64,000 bases of DNA. It comes from Ipomoea triloba (taxonomy: Eukaryota; Streptophyta; Magnoliopsida; Solanales; Convolvulaceae). The DNA lies in NCBI RefSeq assembly GCF_003576645.1, contig NC_044930.1, positions 22,244,160 through 22,308,159 on the forward strand. Direction: 5' to 3'. The notes under the pieces are model-generated. The model was not told where the DNA came from. It made no database searches and was given only the letters and a program-made list of their open reading frames with translations. This document shows, piece by piece, positions 23,483 to 33,800 of this stretch (positions within the stretch are counted from its first letter, which is position 1; each line of letters opens with the position of its first letter). A program made the translations under genes and the position numbers.

Positions 23483-26400
23483 CTATTCATTTATACTTTT
23501 AGCGTTTATCGCTCCCCCTGAAGACAACAATCTTCCAAGCCTTCGCATCCCGATTTTATAAACAAATTTCTCAAATGTGGATGTTGGCAGGGATTTAGTG
23601 AACAAATCTGCTAGATTTTCACTAGAGCGAACCTTTTCAATGAGTATCTCACCACTCTTCTGGAGTTCATGTGGGTAAAAGAATTTAGGAGCAATATGTT
23701 TGGTAAGGCCTCCTTTAACGTACCCACTACTCATCTGTGCAACACATGCCGCATTGTCCTCATATAGGACAGTGGGGGAATCAACTTTGCTCATTGTACC
23801 ACATGAGCTATGGATATGCTGTATCAATGACCACAACCATACACATTCACGTGAGGTTTCATATAAAGCAATTATTTCCGAGTGATTAGATGAGGTAGCA
23901 ACTAATGTCTGCTTAACGGACCTCCAAGATATAGCAGTACCTCCACAAAGGAAAACATAACCAGTATGAGATTTAGCATTATGAGGGTCAGACATATAAC
24001 CAGCGTCTGAATATCCCATCAATGTAATGTCCTGGTTATTTTCAAAATAAAGACCAAGGTCTTTTGTCCCTTGGAGATATCTAAAGATATGCTTTACTCC
24101 ACTCCAATGTCTTCTGGTTGGGGAGGCACTAAATCTAGCAAGTAAGTTCACTGAGAAAGCAATATCAGGTCTAGTGCAATTAGCCAGATAAAGCAAGGCT
24201 CCAATAGCACTCAGGTAAGGAACTTCAGGTCCTAGTATGTTTTCACTATCCTCCTTAGGTCTAAATGGGTCTTTGTCCGCTTCAAGGGACTGGACTACCA
24301 TGGGAGTGCTAAGGGGATGAGATTTGTCCATATAGAATTTCTCCAATAATTTATTAACATAGTTAGCTTGGTGAATAAAAATTCCACTGGGGAGATGCTC
24401 GATCTGCAGGCCGAGGCAAAACTTGGTTGTTCCCAAGTCTTTCATTTCAAATTCTGCCTTTAAGTATGAACACACTTCTATAATATCTTTGTTTGTCCCA
24501 ATAATGTTCATATCATCGACATAGACAGATATAATACAAAAACCATTAGATGACTTCTTGATGAATATACAAGGACAAATATCATTTTTCACATATCCCT
24601 TCTTTAGGAGGAATTCACTCAAATGATTATACCACATTCTACCCGATTGCTTCAAGCCATATAATGACCTTTGAAGTTTGATGCTATACATGTTTCGATT
24701 TTTCCCTCTTGTATTGGGATTTTGAATACCTTCGGGTATTTTCATGTATATATCAGCATCTAGTGACCCATAAAGGTAAGCTGTCACTACATCCATCAAC
24801 TGGATATCTAATTTCATGTTTACTGCCAGTGACATTAAATAGCGGAATGAAATGCCATCAATAACAGGAGAATATGTCTGTTCAAAATCAATTCCGGGTC
24901 TCTGCGTGAGCCCTTGAGCTACCAATCTCGCTTTATATCTAACCACCTCATTGTTTTCATTCCTCTTCCGTACAAATACCCACTTAGATCCTACTGGGAT
25001 CACATCTTTTGGGGTAAATACCCACTTAGATCCTACTGGGATCACATCTTTTGGGGTAAGTACCCACTTAGATCCTACTGGGATCACATCTTTTGGGGTA
25101 AGTACGGTGGGACCAAACACTTTTCTTTTATTAAGCGAGTTAAGCTCTGCCTCAATTGCTTCTTTCCACTTCAACCAGTCAGGGCGCTTCTGGCACTCTA
25201 TTATTGATTTTGGTTCTGGATCCAGATTATTATGTGGAATATTACAGGCAACTGCATAGGCAAATGTATCGTCGACGACTATTAAATCTCTGTTATATGT
25301 TTCTCCTGTATCAACAAAATTTATAGCAGTTTCTATATTGATATCAACCAGATCATTATCATTTCTCAAAATATTCTGATCTGGATGTTCCGCATTCCCA
25401 GTGTTCATATTATTTAGAGCACGTGCAGGTTCACTGGGTTCCCCGTCTTCAGGACGGCTAAGATTTTTCTGGAGTGGCTGAGATATTTTACCAATTCTTG
25501 TTTTCCGCGGATTTAAATCTTTTGCATTAACTGGTCTCCCGCGCTTCTGGCGATGAGGAGTGTTAGTGTGCATACCTGATCCCTTGGGGACTTCTACTCT
25601 CGAAGGAGCATTTACAGCAGGGATATGGGACCTGGTCACTCCTGTATTATCAGTAAAAACATCTGGCAGGTTATTTGCTAAATTTTGCAAATTAATAATT
25701 TTCTGAACTTCCAATTCAGTTTTACTAGTACGTGGGTCTAGGTACTGAAGATCTTTTTCATCCCATGAGATTTCTCGGCATTTCGTTAAATAAGGGCTTT
25801 TATCTCCCCCTAATGCCGGGAAATGATCTTCATCAAAAATGCAGTCAGCGTACCTCGCAGTAAACTGATCTCCTGTCATGGGCTCTAGGTATTTAATAAT
25901 GGAGGGAGATTCATAACCAACATATATACCTAATTTTCGTTGGGGGCCCATGGAGGTACGGTTTGTAGGTGGTATGGGGGTATAGACTGCACACCCGAAT
26001 ACACGCAGATGGGAAATAGTGGGTTCTACACCACGTAGTAGTTGCAAGGGGGAATAATCATGATATGCAGTGGGTCGGATTTGTATTAAAGCTGCAGCAT
26101 GCAATACTGCATGTCCCCAACAAGAAACCGGTAAACCGGACTTTTGCAATAATGGTCTAGCAATCAATTTAATACGCTTAATCAGAGATTCAGCTAGACC
26201 ATTCTGAGTATGGACATAAGGTACAGGATGCTCCACTTTGATGCCCAAGGCCATACAATAATCATTGAAAGCCGTTGATGTGAATTCTCCAGCATTATCC
26301 ATTCTTATTGATTTAATTGGATAATCTGGGAATTGGGCATTTAACTCTATAATTTTAGCAATAAATTTTGCGAAAGCTTTGTTCCTCGTGGACAATAGAC

Positions 26401-26725
26401 TAACATGAGTCCAACGAGTGGAAGCATCAATAAGGACCATAAAATATCTAAATGGCCCAGAAGGTGGACTAATTGGTTCACAAATATCGCCTTGCAATCT
26501 TTGCAGAAAAATAGGCGACTCATGTCCAACCTTAGTACGCGACCGGCGTACAATATATTTACCTTTCGCACAAGCAACACATGTAAACATATTTGGCGAA
26601 AGTACATGAGATCTTAAAAGGTTATGGCCAGCAGAATTAGATATGATCCGACCCATCATATTCTGCCCAGGATGACCGAGACGGTCATGCCACAACTGAA
26701 AAGAATGTGGATTTTTTAGTTTCAT
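23483..26725 (-). CDS. copia-1 integrase / reverse transcriptase / RNase H
   Basis: One open frame of 1080 residues. In order: GAG-pre-integrase zinc-binding block (HDRLGHPGQN ... CVACAKGK), integrase core with D, D and E at GDICEP, RMDNAGEF and QNGLAES, the copia linker, reverse transcriptase (RYKARLVAQGLTQRPGIDFE; catalytic YVDDMNIIG) and RNase H (GYSDAGY, SSNHSE, LYEDNAAC). Odd: a 14-residue unit (TPKDVIPVGSKWVF) occurs three times in a row before the RT core, coded by a 42-bp tandem repeat at 24974-25099; the family has it once. The frame is closed off from the protease piece by stop codons. It is open but likely impaired. Confidence 0.9.
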   Translation of the reverse strand: MKLKNPHSFQLWHDRLGHPGQNMMGRIISNSAGHNLLRSHVLSPNMFTCVACAKGKYIVRRSRTKVGHESPIFLQRLQGDICEPISPPSGPFRYFMVLIDASTRWTHVSLLSTRNKAFAKFIAKIIELNAQFPDYPIKSIRMDNAGEFTSTAFNDYCMALGIKVEHPVPYVHTQNGLAESLIKRIKLIARPLLQKSGLPVSCWGHAVLHAAALIQIRPTAYHDYSPLQLLRGVEPTISHLRVFGCAVYTPIPPTNRTSMGPQRKLGIYVGYESPSIIKYLEPMTGDQFTARYADCIFDEDHFPALGGDKSPYLTKCREISWDEKDLQYLDPRTSKTELEVQKIINLQNLANNLPDVFTDNTGVTRSHIPAVNAPSRVEVPKGSGMHTNTPHRQKRGRPVNAKDLNPRKTRIGKISQPLQKNLSRPEDGEPSEPARALNNMNTGNAEHPDQNILRNDNDLVDINIETAINFVDTGETYNRDLIVVDDTFAYAVACNIPHNNLDPEPKSIIECQKRPDWLKWKEAIEAELNSLNKRKVFGPTVLTPKDVIPVGSKWVLTPKDVIPVGSKWVFTPKDVIPVGSKWVFVRKRNENNEVVRYKARLVAQGLTQRPGIDFEQTYSPVIDGISFRYLMSLAVNMKLDIQLMDVVTAYLYGSLDADIYMKIPEGIQNPNTRGKNRNMYSIKLQRSLYGLKQSGRMWYNHLSEFLLKKGYVKNDICPCIFIKKSSNGFCIISVYVDDMNIIGTNKDIIEVCSYLKAEFEMKDLGTTKFCLGLQIEHLPSGIFIHQANYVNKLLEKFYMDKSHPLSTPMVVQSLEADKDPFRPKEDSENILGPEVPYLSAIGALLYLANCTRPDIAFSVNLLARFSASPTRRHWSGVKHIFRYLQGTKDLGLYFENNQDITLMGYSDAGYMSDPHNAKSHTGYVFLCGGTAISWRSVKQTLVATSSNHSEIIALYETSRECVWLWSLIQHIHSSCGTMSKVDSPTVLYEDNAACVAQMSSGYVKGGLTKHIAPKFFYPHELQKSGEILIEKVRSSENLADLFTKSLPTSTFEKFVYKIGMRRLGRLLSSGGAINAKSINE
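24974..25099 (-). repeat. 42-bp tandem triplication inside RT coding
   Basis: Three units at 24974-25015, 25016-25057 and 25058-25099, nearly identical and in frame. Confidence 0.95.
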
Positions 26726-26727
26726 GG

Positions 26728-26994
26728 TTAATGCAACACATGAATTATTGGGTTGAATATAGGTATAATATAACCCTGAAGATAAGGAGGCAACAAAGCA
26801 TTTTCAATTAGTAACTCTGTACCCTTAGGGAGGATGATGGATGCTCTTCCGGAGCCCACTATTTGTACCTCATCATTAGTAATGGTAGTAATATTACTAC
26901 TTGATTTGTTCAAGGTACGAAAAAACCTCCTATCAGTAAGGATAGTGTGTGTGGTTGCACTATCCACCAAACACAATGTTGATTCATGCTCCAT
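26728..26994 (-). pseudogene. copia-1 protease remnant
   Basis: The frame contains LCLVDSATTHTILTDRRFF, which corresponds to the aspartic protease active-site region of copia polyproteins (DSGA/DSAT type). It lacks the upstream gag and zinc-knuckle part and is out of frame with the integrase-RT region that follows. Confidence 0.75.
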
Positions 26995-27064
26995 TGTGTG
27001 GACAATGATTTTGTAATGCTGTAAGATCGTTCACCGGAGATATAGAACACTCGTGCTGATAACG

Positions 27065-27343
27065 TGTTGTAATTTGGCTTGTCGATTAGCTCAGTTCTCG
27101 TGTGGTGATTGCCCGGTAATTGCTTGGAGATTATGTATATGATAATATAATGTAGAAAAAAGGGAAAAAGGAGAAGAAGAACAATAACACAAGATCACAA
27201 GAGCTCATCCATTCATTAAGCAATCCATATCAATATATACACATTTCACAACCTTTCATTTCCTTTAACATAAACAATGAAATAATGGAAGGCAAATGGA
27301 GAGTCCTAAGATTTAATGGCCATCAAATAAAACATTTATAACA
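27065..27343 (-). repeat. copia-1 5' LTR
   Basis: 279 bp; differs from the other LTR at three bases near the middle (AATGTAGAAAAAAGG against AGTGTAGAGGAAAGG). Confidence 0.95.
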
Positions 27344-28079
27344 AGTTAAATTTTTAAGTAATATTTTGAACCTAACATTTAGAATTTTTTAAATAAAATC
27401 TATAATTTTTCCTTTCAAATCTAGTATATATAACTTTTTAATGTTTTATATCCAAATTAAATTATATATCTTAACACACTCTCTATACCAAATTAAAAAA
27501 TGTTATATATTATATGCTCAACATATAAAATATTTCAATATTCACATTCTAAAGTTTAAATGATATAACATGAATAAAAAACCCACCTCTAATATTTCAA
27601 TATTCACATTCTAAAGTTTAAATGATATAACATGAATCAAAACCCACCTCTAATGGTGTGTTTGGTTGGATATAAAATTTCTTTTCATGGCAAGACAAAC
27701 TATAGCGTTTAGTTGAATAGAGAATTACAATTTCTCATAATTATAATTCCTTCTTTTTATTAAATTGTAATTCATTGAATACCCCATGAATCAATTCAAT
27801 GTTTGAGAGAAAGGAAAAAAAAAATAAAAGTGTCATTAGTTATTATTATTATTATTATACAAAGATATTTTAATTTTATACTTCTTTCCTTCTCATTCTC
27901 CGTACTAAACAATATAATTTAAATTCCTCCTTAATTCCTTTATCCCAACCATATTCGATTTTCTTATTCTGTGTAATTTATGAACTGTTAAACAAAAACA
28001 TAATTTACCTAATGTGGCAGCGTGTTTTTCTCATCATAAAAATAATAATAATCTGAAGAAATGAAACACAATGATATAC
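27344..28079. other. AT-rich spacer with a 61-bp tandem duplication
   Basis: Around 27530-27650 a unit of about 61 bp (ATTTCAATATTCACATTCTA...CCACCTCTAAT) occurs twice. GTGTGTTTGGTTGGAT near 27657 resembles the end of a PIF-type MITE, but I could not pair it. No gene. Confidence 0.4.
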
Positions 28080-28943
28080 AAACATAATAAAGCTAAATTT
28101 ATTACATATTTTTGGGTTTTTTTTCAAAGTCTTACAAGGTAGAATGAGCACTTCCATGAATATTACATAGAACACAAAGGAGGTTGCATGGGACAGTTGA
28201 GCTAAACAAAGAGATGCTTGCAAAACTAGGGGTTGGCCAAAAACATGAAAAAAAAACAACCAAAAAGGTTGTTTGAGGCAGCCAAACAAAGTAGAAGTGG
28301 CTGCCCCGGCCAACGCCCCCGGGAGCGAAGCATCAAACCTAGAACTGCCAAAAGCAACCGCGGGTATGGAATCGAGGATGGAACGAACAACCGAACGACC
28401 AACCACGACCCAAAACCAACACGCAAACGACCCAAAAAGGGCTCGACCACGTGCAAGACTCGACATCAAACTAGGAAGTTAACACACCTGAACAAACTAG
28501 ATAACCTTAAACACAACCTTAGCCTAGCATTGATACACAACCATTGCAAGGCTAGAAGCTAAAAACCTTTTTTTTTTCCTTTTTTTCTTCGTTTTTTGGT
28601 TTTTTTTTTTTTTTTTTTCGGGTTGAATGCAACTATGTAAGCTAGTACCTGACGAAGACCATCAAGAATCTTTGATCCAGAATGCCAGCATCTGTATTCT
28701 CAGGGAAGAATGGCTGTGGAGAATGAGACTCCCCGGGTGAGACCCGGGGAAAAAAAATTCTCAAAACAGCTTGTGAAAGCTGCAAAAATTTTGAAAAACA
28801 GCCACGCTTGCTGGAAAAAGAGGAGCCGACGCACCAGACCACAAGAACCCACGATGGACCCAAAAAGTAAACTACAAACCGAGAACATAACTGGACAACA
28901 GACACTACTTCAGATTATCCCGAACTCAAATGGCTGATTAGGT
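28080..28943 (-). promoter_or_regulatory. presumed EBF 3' UTR with poly-U tracts and hairpin
   Basis: Downstream of the EBF stop codon the DNA is much less AT-rich than the spacers. Read as mRNA it has U8 (28757-28750) directly followed by CCCCGGGU-CUC-ACCCGGGG (28749-28731), a perfect 8-bp stem, and a U9 tract at 28256-28248. A possible intron runs from 28648 (CAG|GTACTAG) to 28471 (TTCCTAG). An AATAAA on the minus strand lies at 28103-28098. In Arabidopsis, poly-U motifs in EBF1/2 3' UTRs mediate EIN2-dependent translational repression. That this UTR acts likewise is inference. Confidence 0.55.
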
Positions 28944-31571
28944 TCATGAGAGGATATCGCACCACCAGAGTCTTTCCACGAGCAAATCAACCCCGCGGTG
29001 GCTGATTCCGACGCATTGCTGTATGTTCAAGCCCTTAAGGTTATTGCCCAACTTATGCAAGTAAGGCAAGCACTTGTCAGATGCCAAAACGCACCCCGAT
29101 AGCGAAAGGATTTGCAAGCTAATCTGAATTGCACTGCCACCGGCCAGTGCTGCAATACCAAAATCAGAGACTCGAGATTTGGAAACATCAAGTTCGCGCA
29201 GTACGGAGCAAAAATCTGCAACTGCTGCTAAGCTTGCATCGGTAACGCATCCACAACCGTTAAGATTGAGCAGCTCGAGAGTCTCCCCGTGTAGTTTAGC
29301 TAAGGCTGAAATTGTTTTGTCCGATACGTTAACACATCCACTTAGATTCACCTTGACTAAACCGGCATCACAGCTCTGGACAAAGGGGAGAAGCCCATAA
29401 TCAGTAACTCCATTAAGCCCACCGAGGTTCAAATGCACGACGTTAGGGCAAAGTCGACTCAAAACAGCCAAGCTAGCATCACCAAATCCATTGCAGTTAC
29501 GAATTGACAAAGATTTTAGAGAATTGCAAGGAGGCAATGCTGGAACCCCAAATGCCAAATCCTTCATTCCAAAACAGTTCTCGAAAGCAAGAGCCTTCAG
29601 TTTCCCAGCAGAGTGCACGAGAATACCGAAAAACCCTGCCTGGCTGATCCGGTGGCATTCCTCTAACTGCAGGCTCTCAAGCGAGACTGCAGCTTTAACG
29701 AAAGAAACCATGCCATTGTCTGACAGAAAAGTACATTTTCGGAGGCAAAGTTGTTTCACGTTGGGGCAACCTTTACCGACAGCTTCAATCCCCAAATCGG
29801 TAACTCCTTGGCAAGCTGTTATCACGAGGGACCTCAACTTCTTTAAACCTAGACCGGAACCCATGACCCAGAAGCCCCTCTCGTTTATGTTTTGAAGATT
29901 AATTAGGGCTAGGTCAGTCAACGCTTCACCGTAATGTCCAATAACAGCTAGAGACATGTCACTGATGTTCAACGTCTGGAGCTTGACCTTCATAAGATGG
30001 TTACCGGCTGATGAGAAAAGACTCGCAATTCCTTGATCCCCGACAAGGGGGCAGTTCTTCACTGTAATAAACTTCAAGTTGGGGCAGTATTTGCCAAGAG
30101 CTTGCAGGCTTTCGTTTCCAATTTTCAAACAAGATTCTATAGTTACAGAAGCGAGATTGGGGCAGCTTTTCGCAATGGCCATCAACGATTTATCAGTAAT
30201 TCCCGGGCATTGGCAAAGGTCGAGCTTCTCTAGCTGATGGCACCCACTTGCAACCTCGAATAAACCTTCATCGCTTATGGTTGATATGTCCCAGAGAGAA
30301 AGAGCCTTTAGAGAAGGACAGCCTCGACCAATTGCCTTGAGGCCAGAATCGGTCACACCACGGAACGAGTTATTTCCTCTAATAGATAGCTTCCCCAATC
30401 CTCCCCGGCTCGCAGTTCCAACAGCAATAGCAGCAAGTCTGACATCTGTAGCCTTCTTCCCGTCAAGGCACCTGGAAAGAAATCCATCGCCTTCCTTGTT
30501 ATCTAGAACTTCAGTCTCGGCTTCAGAAACATTAGATTGAACAAACCCATCCTTCTTATCAGACTTGATGGGCTCAATTTGCATAGCGGTGGCATTGCCC
30601 CCTTCCTCGGGCTCTGAAGCCTCACCGCTTTTGATGGTCGATAGTTCATCTCTGCAGATTGAACTTAAAAGCATAAGCCAACGCTTGGATACACCAGCAC
30701 AGGCACTCCTCTCCTGCCCCCCAACCGGAAGACGTCTGAAAATCTCGAAGAGACATTCATCGGGGAGGACTTCAATGGAAGCCTGTTTCTTCTCCTCGAC
30801 TTTTTCTCCGCTAAATACAAAGGGAGCATTGATGCGAGACCTCTTGCGAGAAGGAAAATACACATCCACTTGATGGCCAAGGGACAAAAAGAGAATTGAG
30901 TCCATGGGACTAGGGCACACATACCCTCCAGGGCAAAAATCATCACCACCTGGAATTCATATTTCAAGATTCATTAGCCATAAAAACACAAAACAAAGCT
31001 TCACAAGATACACACACAAATTTTCCCAATTTCAGATCTAAAGTTTTACATCATATCTAATTATCCATGATAAATCCAGCTTGTTTAAAGGTGGTCAAAG
31101 ACCACAAATCTGTATTTTTCAGCAAGCAAACAGATCACAAACTTCTAGTCACAAACCACAGAAAGATCAAATCTTTCAACAGACCATGTAAGCATATTAT
31201 GATGAAAGAATTAAACATATACATATAAAGATCCATCACACAGAGTAATAATATCCACATGTATACATCAAATTATGAACAGATCTTAAACTTTGTTTTC
31301 AGGCTTATCAACCACCAGAAACAGTTTCCTTTTTAAATACAAATTCCGAATCTAAGCCATACACACTCAGAAGATTAACAACTTCAGAAATCTTCAGTAA
31401 ATACAAGAATAACAACTCAATTACAAAATCAAGCCTTTTCCATGTACAAACACCAAGAAATCAAATAATTCCACAAACAGGGGAAGTAAACTCAGAAAAA
31501 AGATATCAACTTTAACAAAATTAAATTCAAAGAATTGAGGGCTTACCACTGAATTCAAGGAGCTTAGACAT
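28944..31571 (-). CDS. EBF1: EIN3-binding F-box protein (EBF1/2 type)
   Basis: Substrate receptor of an SCF ubiquitin ligase that targets the ethylene transcription factors EIN3/EIL for degradation in the nucleus. Two exons: 31571-31547 (25 nt) and 30949-28944, joined at a GT-AG intron of about 600 bp, give 676 residues. The start MSKLLEFSGGDDFCPGG is the family N-terminus, followed by FLSLGHQVDVYFPSRKRSRI. The F-box is at about 67-110 (VLPDECLFEIFRRLP ... RSACAGVSKRWL). Then SRCLDGKKATDVRLAAIAVG and a long run of about 18 leucine-rich repeats with NCPLV, CQGVTD and ECHRIS units, ending in CDILS as in known EBFs. EBF genes are ethylene-induced through EIN3. EBF1 and EBF2 cannot be told apart here; the symbol is nominal. 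A possible poly-U-regulated 3' UTR lies at 28080-28943. Confidence 0.95.
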
Positions 31572-31856
31572 GGGTACAACAGCTGGAAAACCCTAGGGAG
31601 ATCAAATCCGAAAGGCAAGAGCCCAAAAAACCCTCCAAAGAGAGCAAAAACTGAGGGCTGAATCAAGAACAAAACCGTGAAGATGATGATTACCAGTAGA
31701 GCTTCAAGAACTAGATGCATCAGAGGGCTGGAAGGCAAGAGGTCATCAAGAAACCCTATCAAACAGGGCAAAAAAGAAATGAAAGAAAGAAAGCAAATTG
31801 GTGAAGGTGAGGGGAGGTGGGGGGTATTGGGTATAGGAAAAATGGGGGAAGGTGTG

Positions 31857-31862
31857 TTTATA
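31857..31862 (-). promoter_or_regulatory. candidate TATA box of EBF
   Basis: TATAAA on the minus strand (in TTGTATAAACACACC), about 290 bp upstream of the start codon, followed by pyrimidine-rich DNA. A transcript starting about 30 bp downstream would have a 5' UTR of about 250 nt, with an upstream ATG at 31720. Confidence 0.4.
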
Positions 31863-32334
31863 CAATGTATGTATAGACTTTTGGTGGGTGGCAATGTGGC
31901 ATTATCTTTATGTATGTATCATCTTTTGTTTGCATCTTTGTGTGAATGTGTGAGGTTGGGTTCTTTTATCACTTTCCTTTTTCTTTAATTTTTTCTATTA
32001 TTATATCATTTGTTAGAGAGAGAGAGAGTTGAAGTGAGAGAGAAAGCAGGCAGATACATGCACTGAACTCAAACCTAAATCTTGGAAAGTGTCATATTCA
32101 ATGTTTCCATTTTTTAATTTATTTTTTTACTAATTAAAATTGAAAAGTTGACAAATCCATTTTCCCCAAACTTACTTTCCAAGAAATACTTATTATATTC
32201 CACAATACAGGACATGAATAGACAAATCATTTATTAAACTACAACTACATTTTATTTGGAAAAAATGAGGTTAGTAAATCTTGACACTAATATGGCACTA
32301 CATTCAAATACAGAGGAGCTGGAAAAATTAATGA
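31863..32334. other. EBF upstream region
   Basis: Likely promoter DNA of EBF. A GA run (about 32015-32042) and AT-rich sequence; no element I can name. Confidence 0.35.
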
Positions 32335-33800
32335 TTGTAGTATTATTGCATATAATTCTATTCTTTTAATTTTTTATCAATACAACTGTAATTTTTATTT
32401 AATTGTTATAACTAGTCATTTCTTTTAAATTTTTTGTCATTCTACTCATTAATAAATATGGCTAACATTTAATTTTATCGCTCAAGTATAGTATTTCAAA
32501 AATTAATTTCTCTTTATCTCTTGTAGCAAAAACTTGTGTGAGACCGTCTCACCATGAGACAGGTCGGGTTAAGATACAAATGTAACACTTATATGAACAA
32601 AATCATACTTATATATATGCTCAAATGTAATACTAATCAGGAATAAAAAAAATTTTATTTATAAGGGTAAATGTAATACTTTTAAGGGAAAATACAATAC
32701 TTTTACATTTCGATTTAAAAGTATTACATTTGTCCTCAAAGTATTATATTTGCCCTTATAAGTAAGGACACTTGTCAACATTACTTATTATGAAAAATGT
32801 ATTACTTTTTCTCTTATAAATAACAAAAATTGTATTCTTGATTAGTGTTATATGTGAGCATATAATATGACATTTGCACACATACGTAAGACATTTGCAT
32901 GGTGTTTTGACCCGACCCGACCCATCTCACATATAAGGATTCGTGAGATGGTCTCACACAAGTGTGACCCATCTCTTGTAACTATTTTAATTGAATACCG
33001 AAATTACATGTTAGTCATATTTATTAAATTATGGAATACCAAAATTCTAAAAGAACGGCTAATTGTGACAAACAAATTAAATTTTTGAATATAATCTAAA
33101 AAAAATTAATAGAACAACACTAAATTTTAGTTATCGATTATTGTCGCATTGTCATATTTAATTCTATTATTTTAATTTTGTATCAATACAACTGTAACTT
33201 TTATTTGATTGTCATAATTAGACATCTATTTAAATTTGTGTCATTCTAATCTTTAATAAATATAGCTAACATTTAATTTTATCATTCAAGTATCACATCC
33301 CAACATTTAATTTCTCTTTATCTCTTGTAAACTATTTTAATTAAATGTCCAAATTACATGTTAGTCATATTATTGTGGAGTAACAGAATTCTAAAAGAAT
33401 GACTAATTGTAACAAACAAATTAAATTTTTGAATGTAATTTGAAAAAATTAATAGAACAACACTAAATTTTAGTTATCGATTATTGTCGCATTGTCATAT
33501 TTAATTCTATTCTTTTAATTTTGCATCAATACAACTGTAACTTTTATTTGATTGTTATAATTAGTCATCTATTTAAAATTTTGTCATTCTAATCTTTAAT
33601 AAATATGACTAACATTTAATTTCATCATTCAAGTATCGCATCTCAACATTTAATTTCTCTCTATCTCTTGTAAACTATTTTATTTGAATGCCGAAATTAC
33701 ACGTTAGTCATATTTATTAAATTGTGGAATAACAAAATTCTAAAAGAACGAATAATTATGATGACAAACAAATTAAATTTTTGAATGTAATCAGAAAAAA
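32335..33800. repeat. tandem array of ~345-bp units
   Basis: About three and a half units. The motif AAATTACATGTTAGTCATAT recurs at about 33001, 33351 and 33694. An initial partial unit (32335-32525) is cut by the MITE at 32526-32970. AT-rich and non-coding. Confidence 0.8.
32526..32970. mobile_element. Mutator-type MITE with 10-bp target duplication
   Basis: Ends GCAAAAACTTGTGTGAGACC and, inverted, GGGTCACACTTGTGTGAGACC. ATCTCTTGTA stands directly before (32516-32525) and after (32971-32980). Neighbouring repeat units at about 33320 and 33665 read ATCTCTTGTAAACTATTT without an insert, the empty site. A 9-10-bp duplication points to a Mutator-like element. A second member is at 53981-54671. 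Confidence 0.88.

Larger units (their letters stand above)
22957..27343 (-). mobile_element. copia-1: Ty1/copia element without gag
   Basis: A 4.4-kb LTR retrotransposon on the minus strand. LTRs of 279 bp at 22957-23235 and 27065-27343 start TG and end CA and differ at only three positions (about 1 percent), so insertion was fairly recent. AGTT flanks both ends (5 bp if one A is shared). A primer-site-like TTATCAGCACGAG follows the 5' LTR (near 27050) and a purine tract AAGGGGGAG precedes the 3' LTR (near 23240). Only about 70 bases lie between the 5' LTR and the protease region, so gag is missing and the element cannot make its own particle. Confidence 0.92.

Noticed and set aside
28005..28469. 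154-residue open frame on the minus strand downstream of EBF
   Set aside because: No domain or family feel, no similar frame upstream, and it lies where the EBF 3' UTR is expected. The frame is most likely open by chance in GC-richer UTR.
31421..31894. 157-residue open frame across the EBF leader and intron
   Set aside because: It spans the first exon and its donor site in another frame and is a low-complexity hydrophobic product of pyrimidine-rich DNA. Only its internal ATG is noted as a possible upstream ORF.
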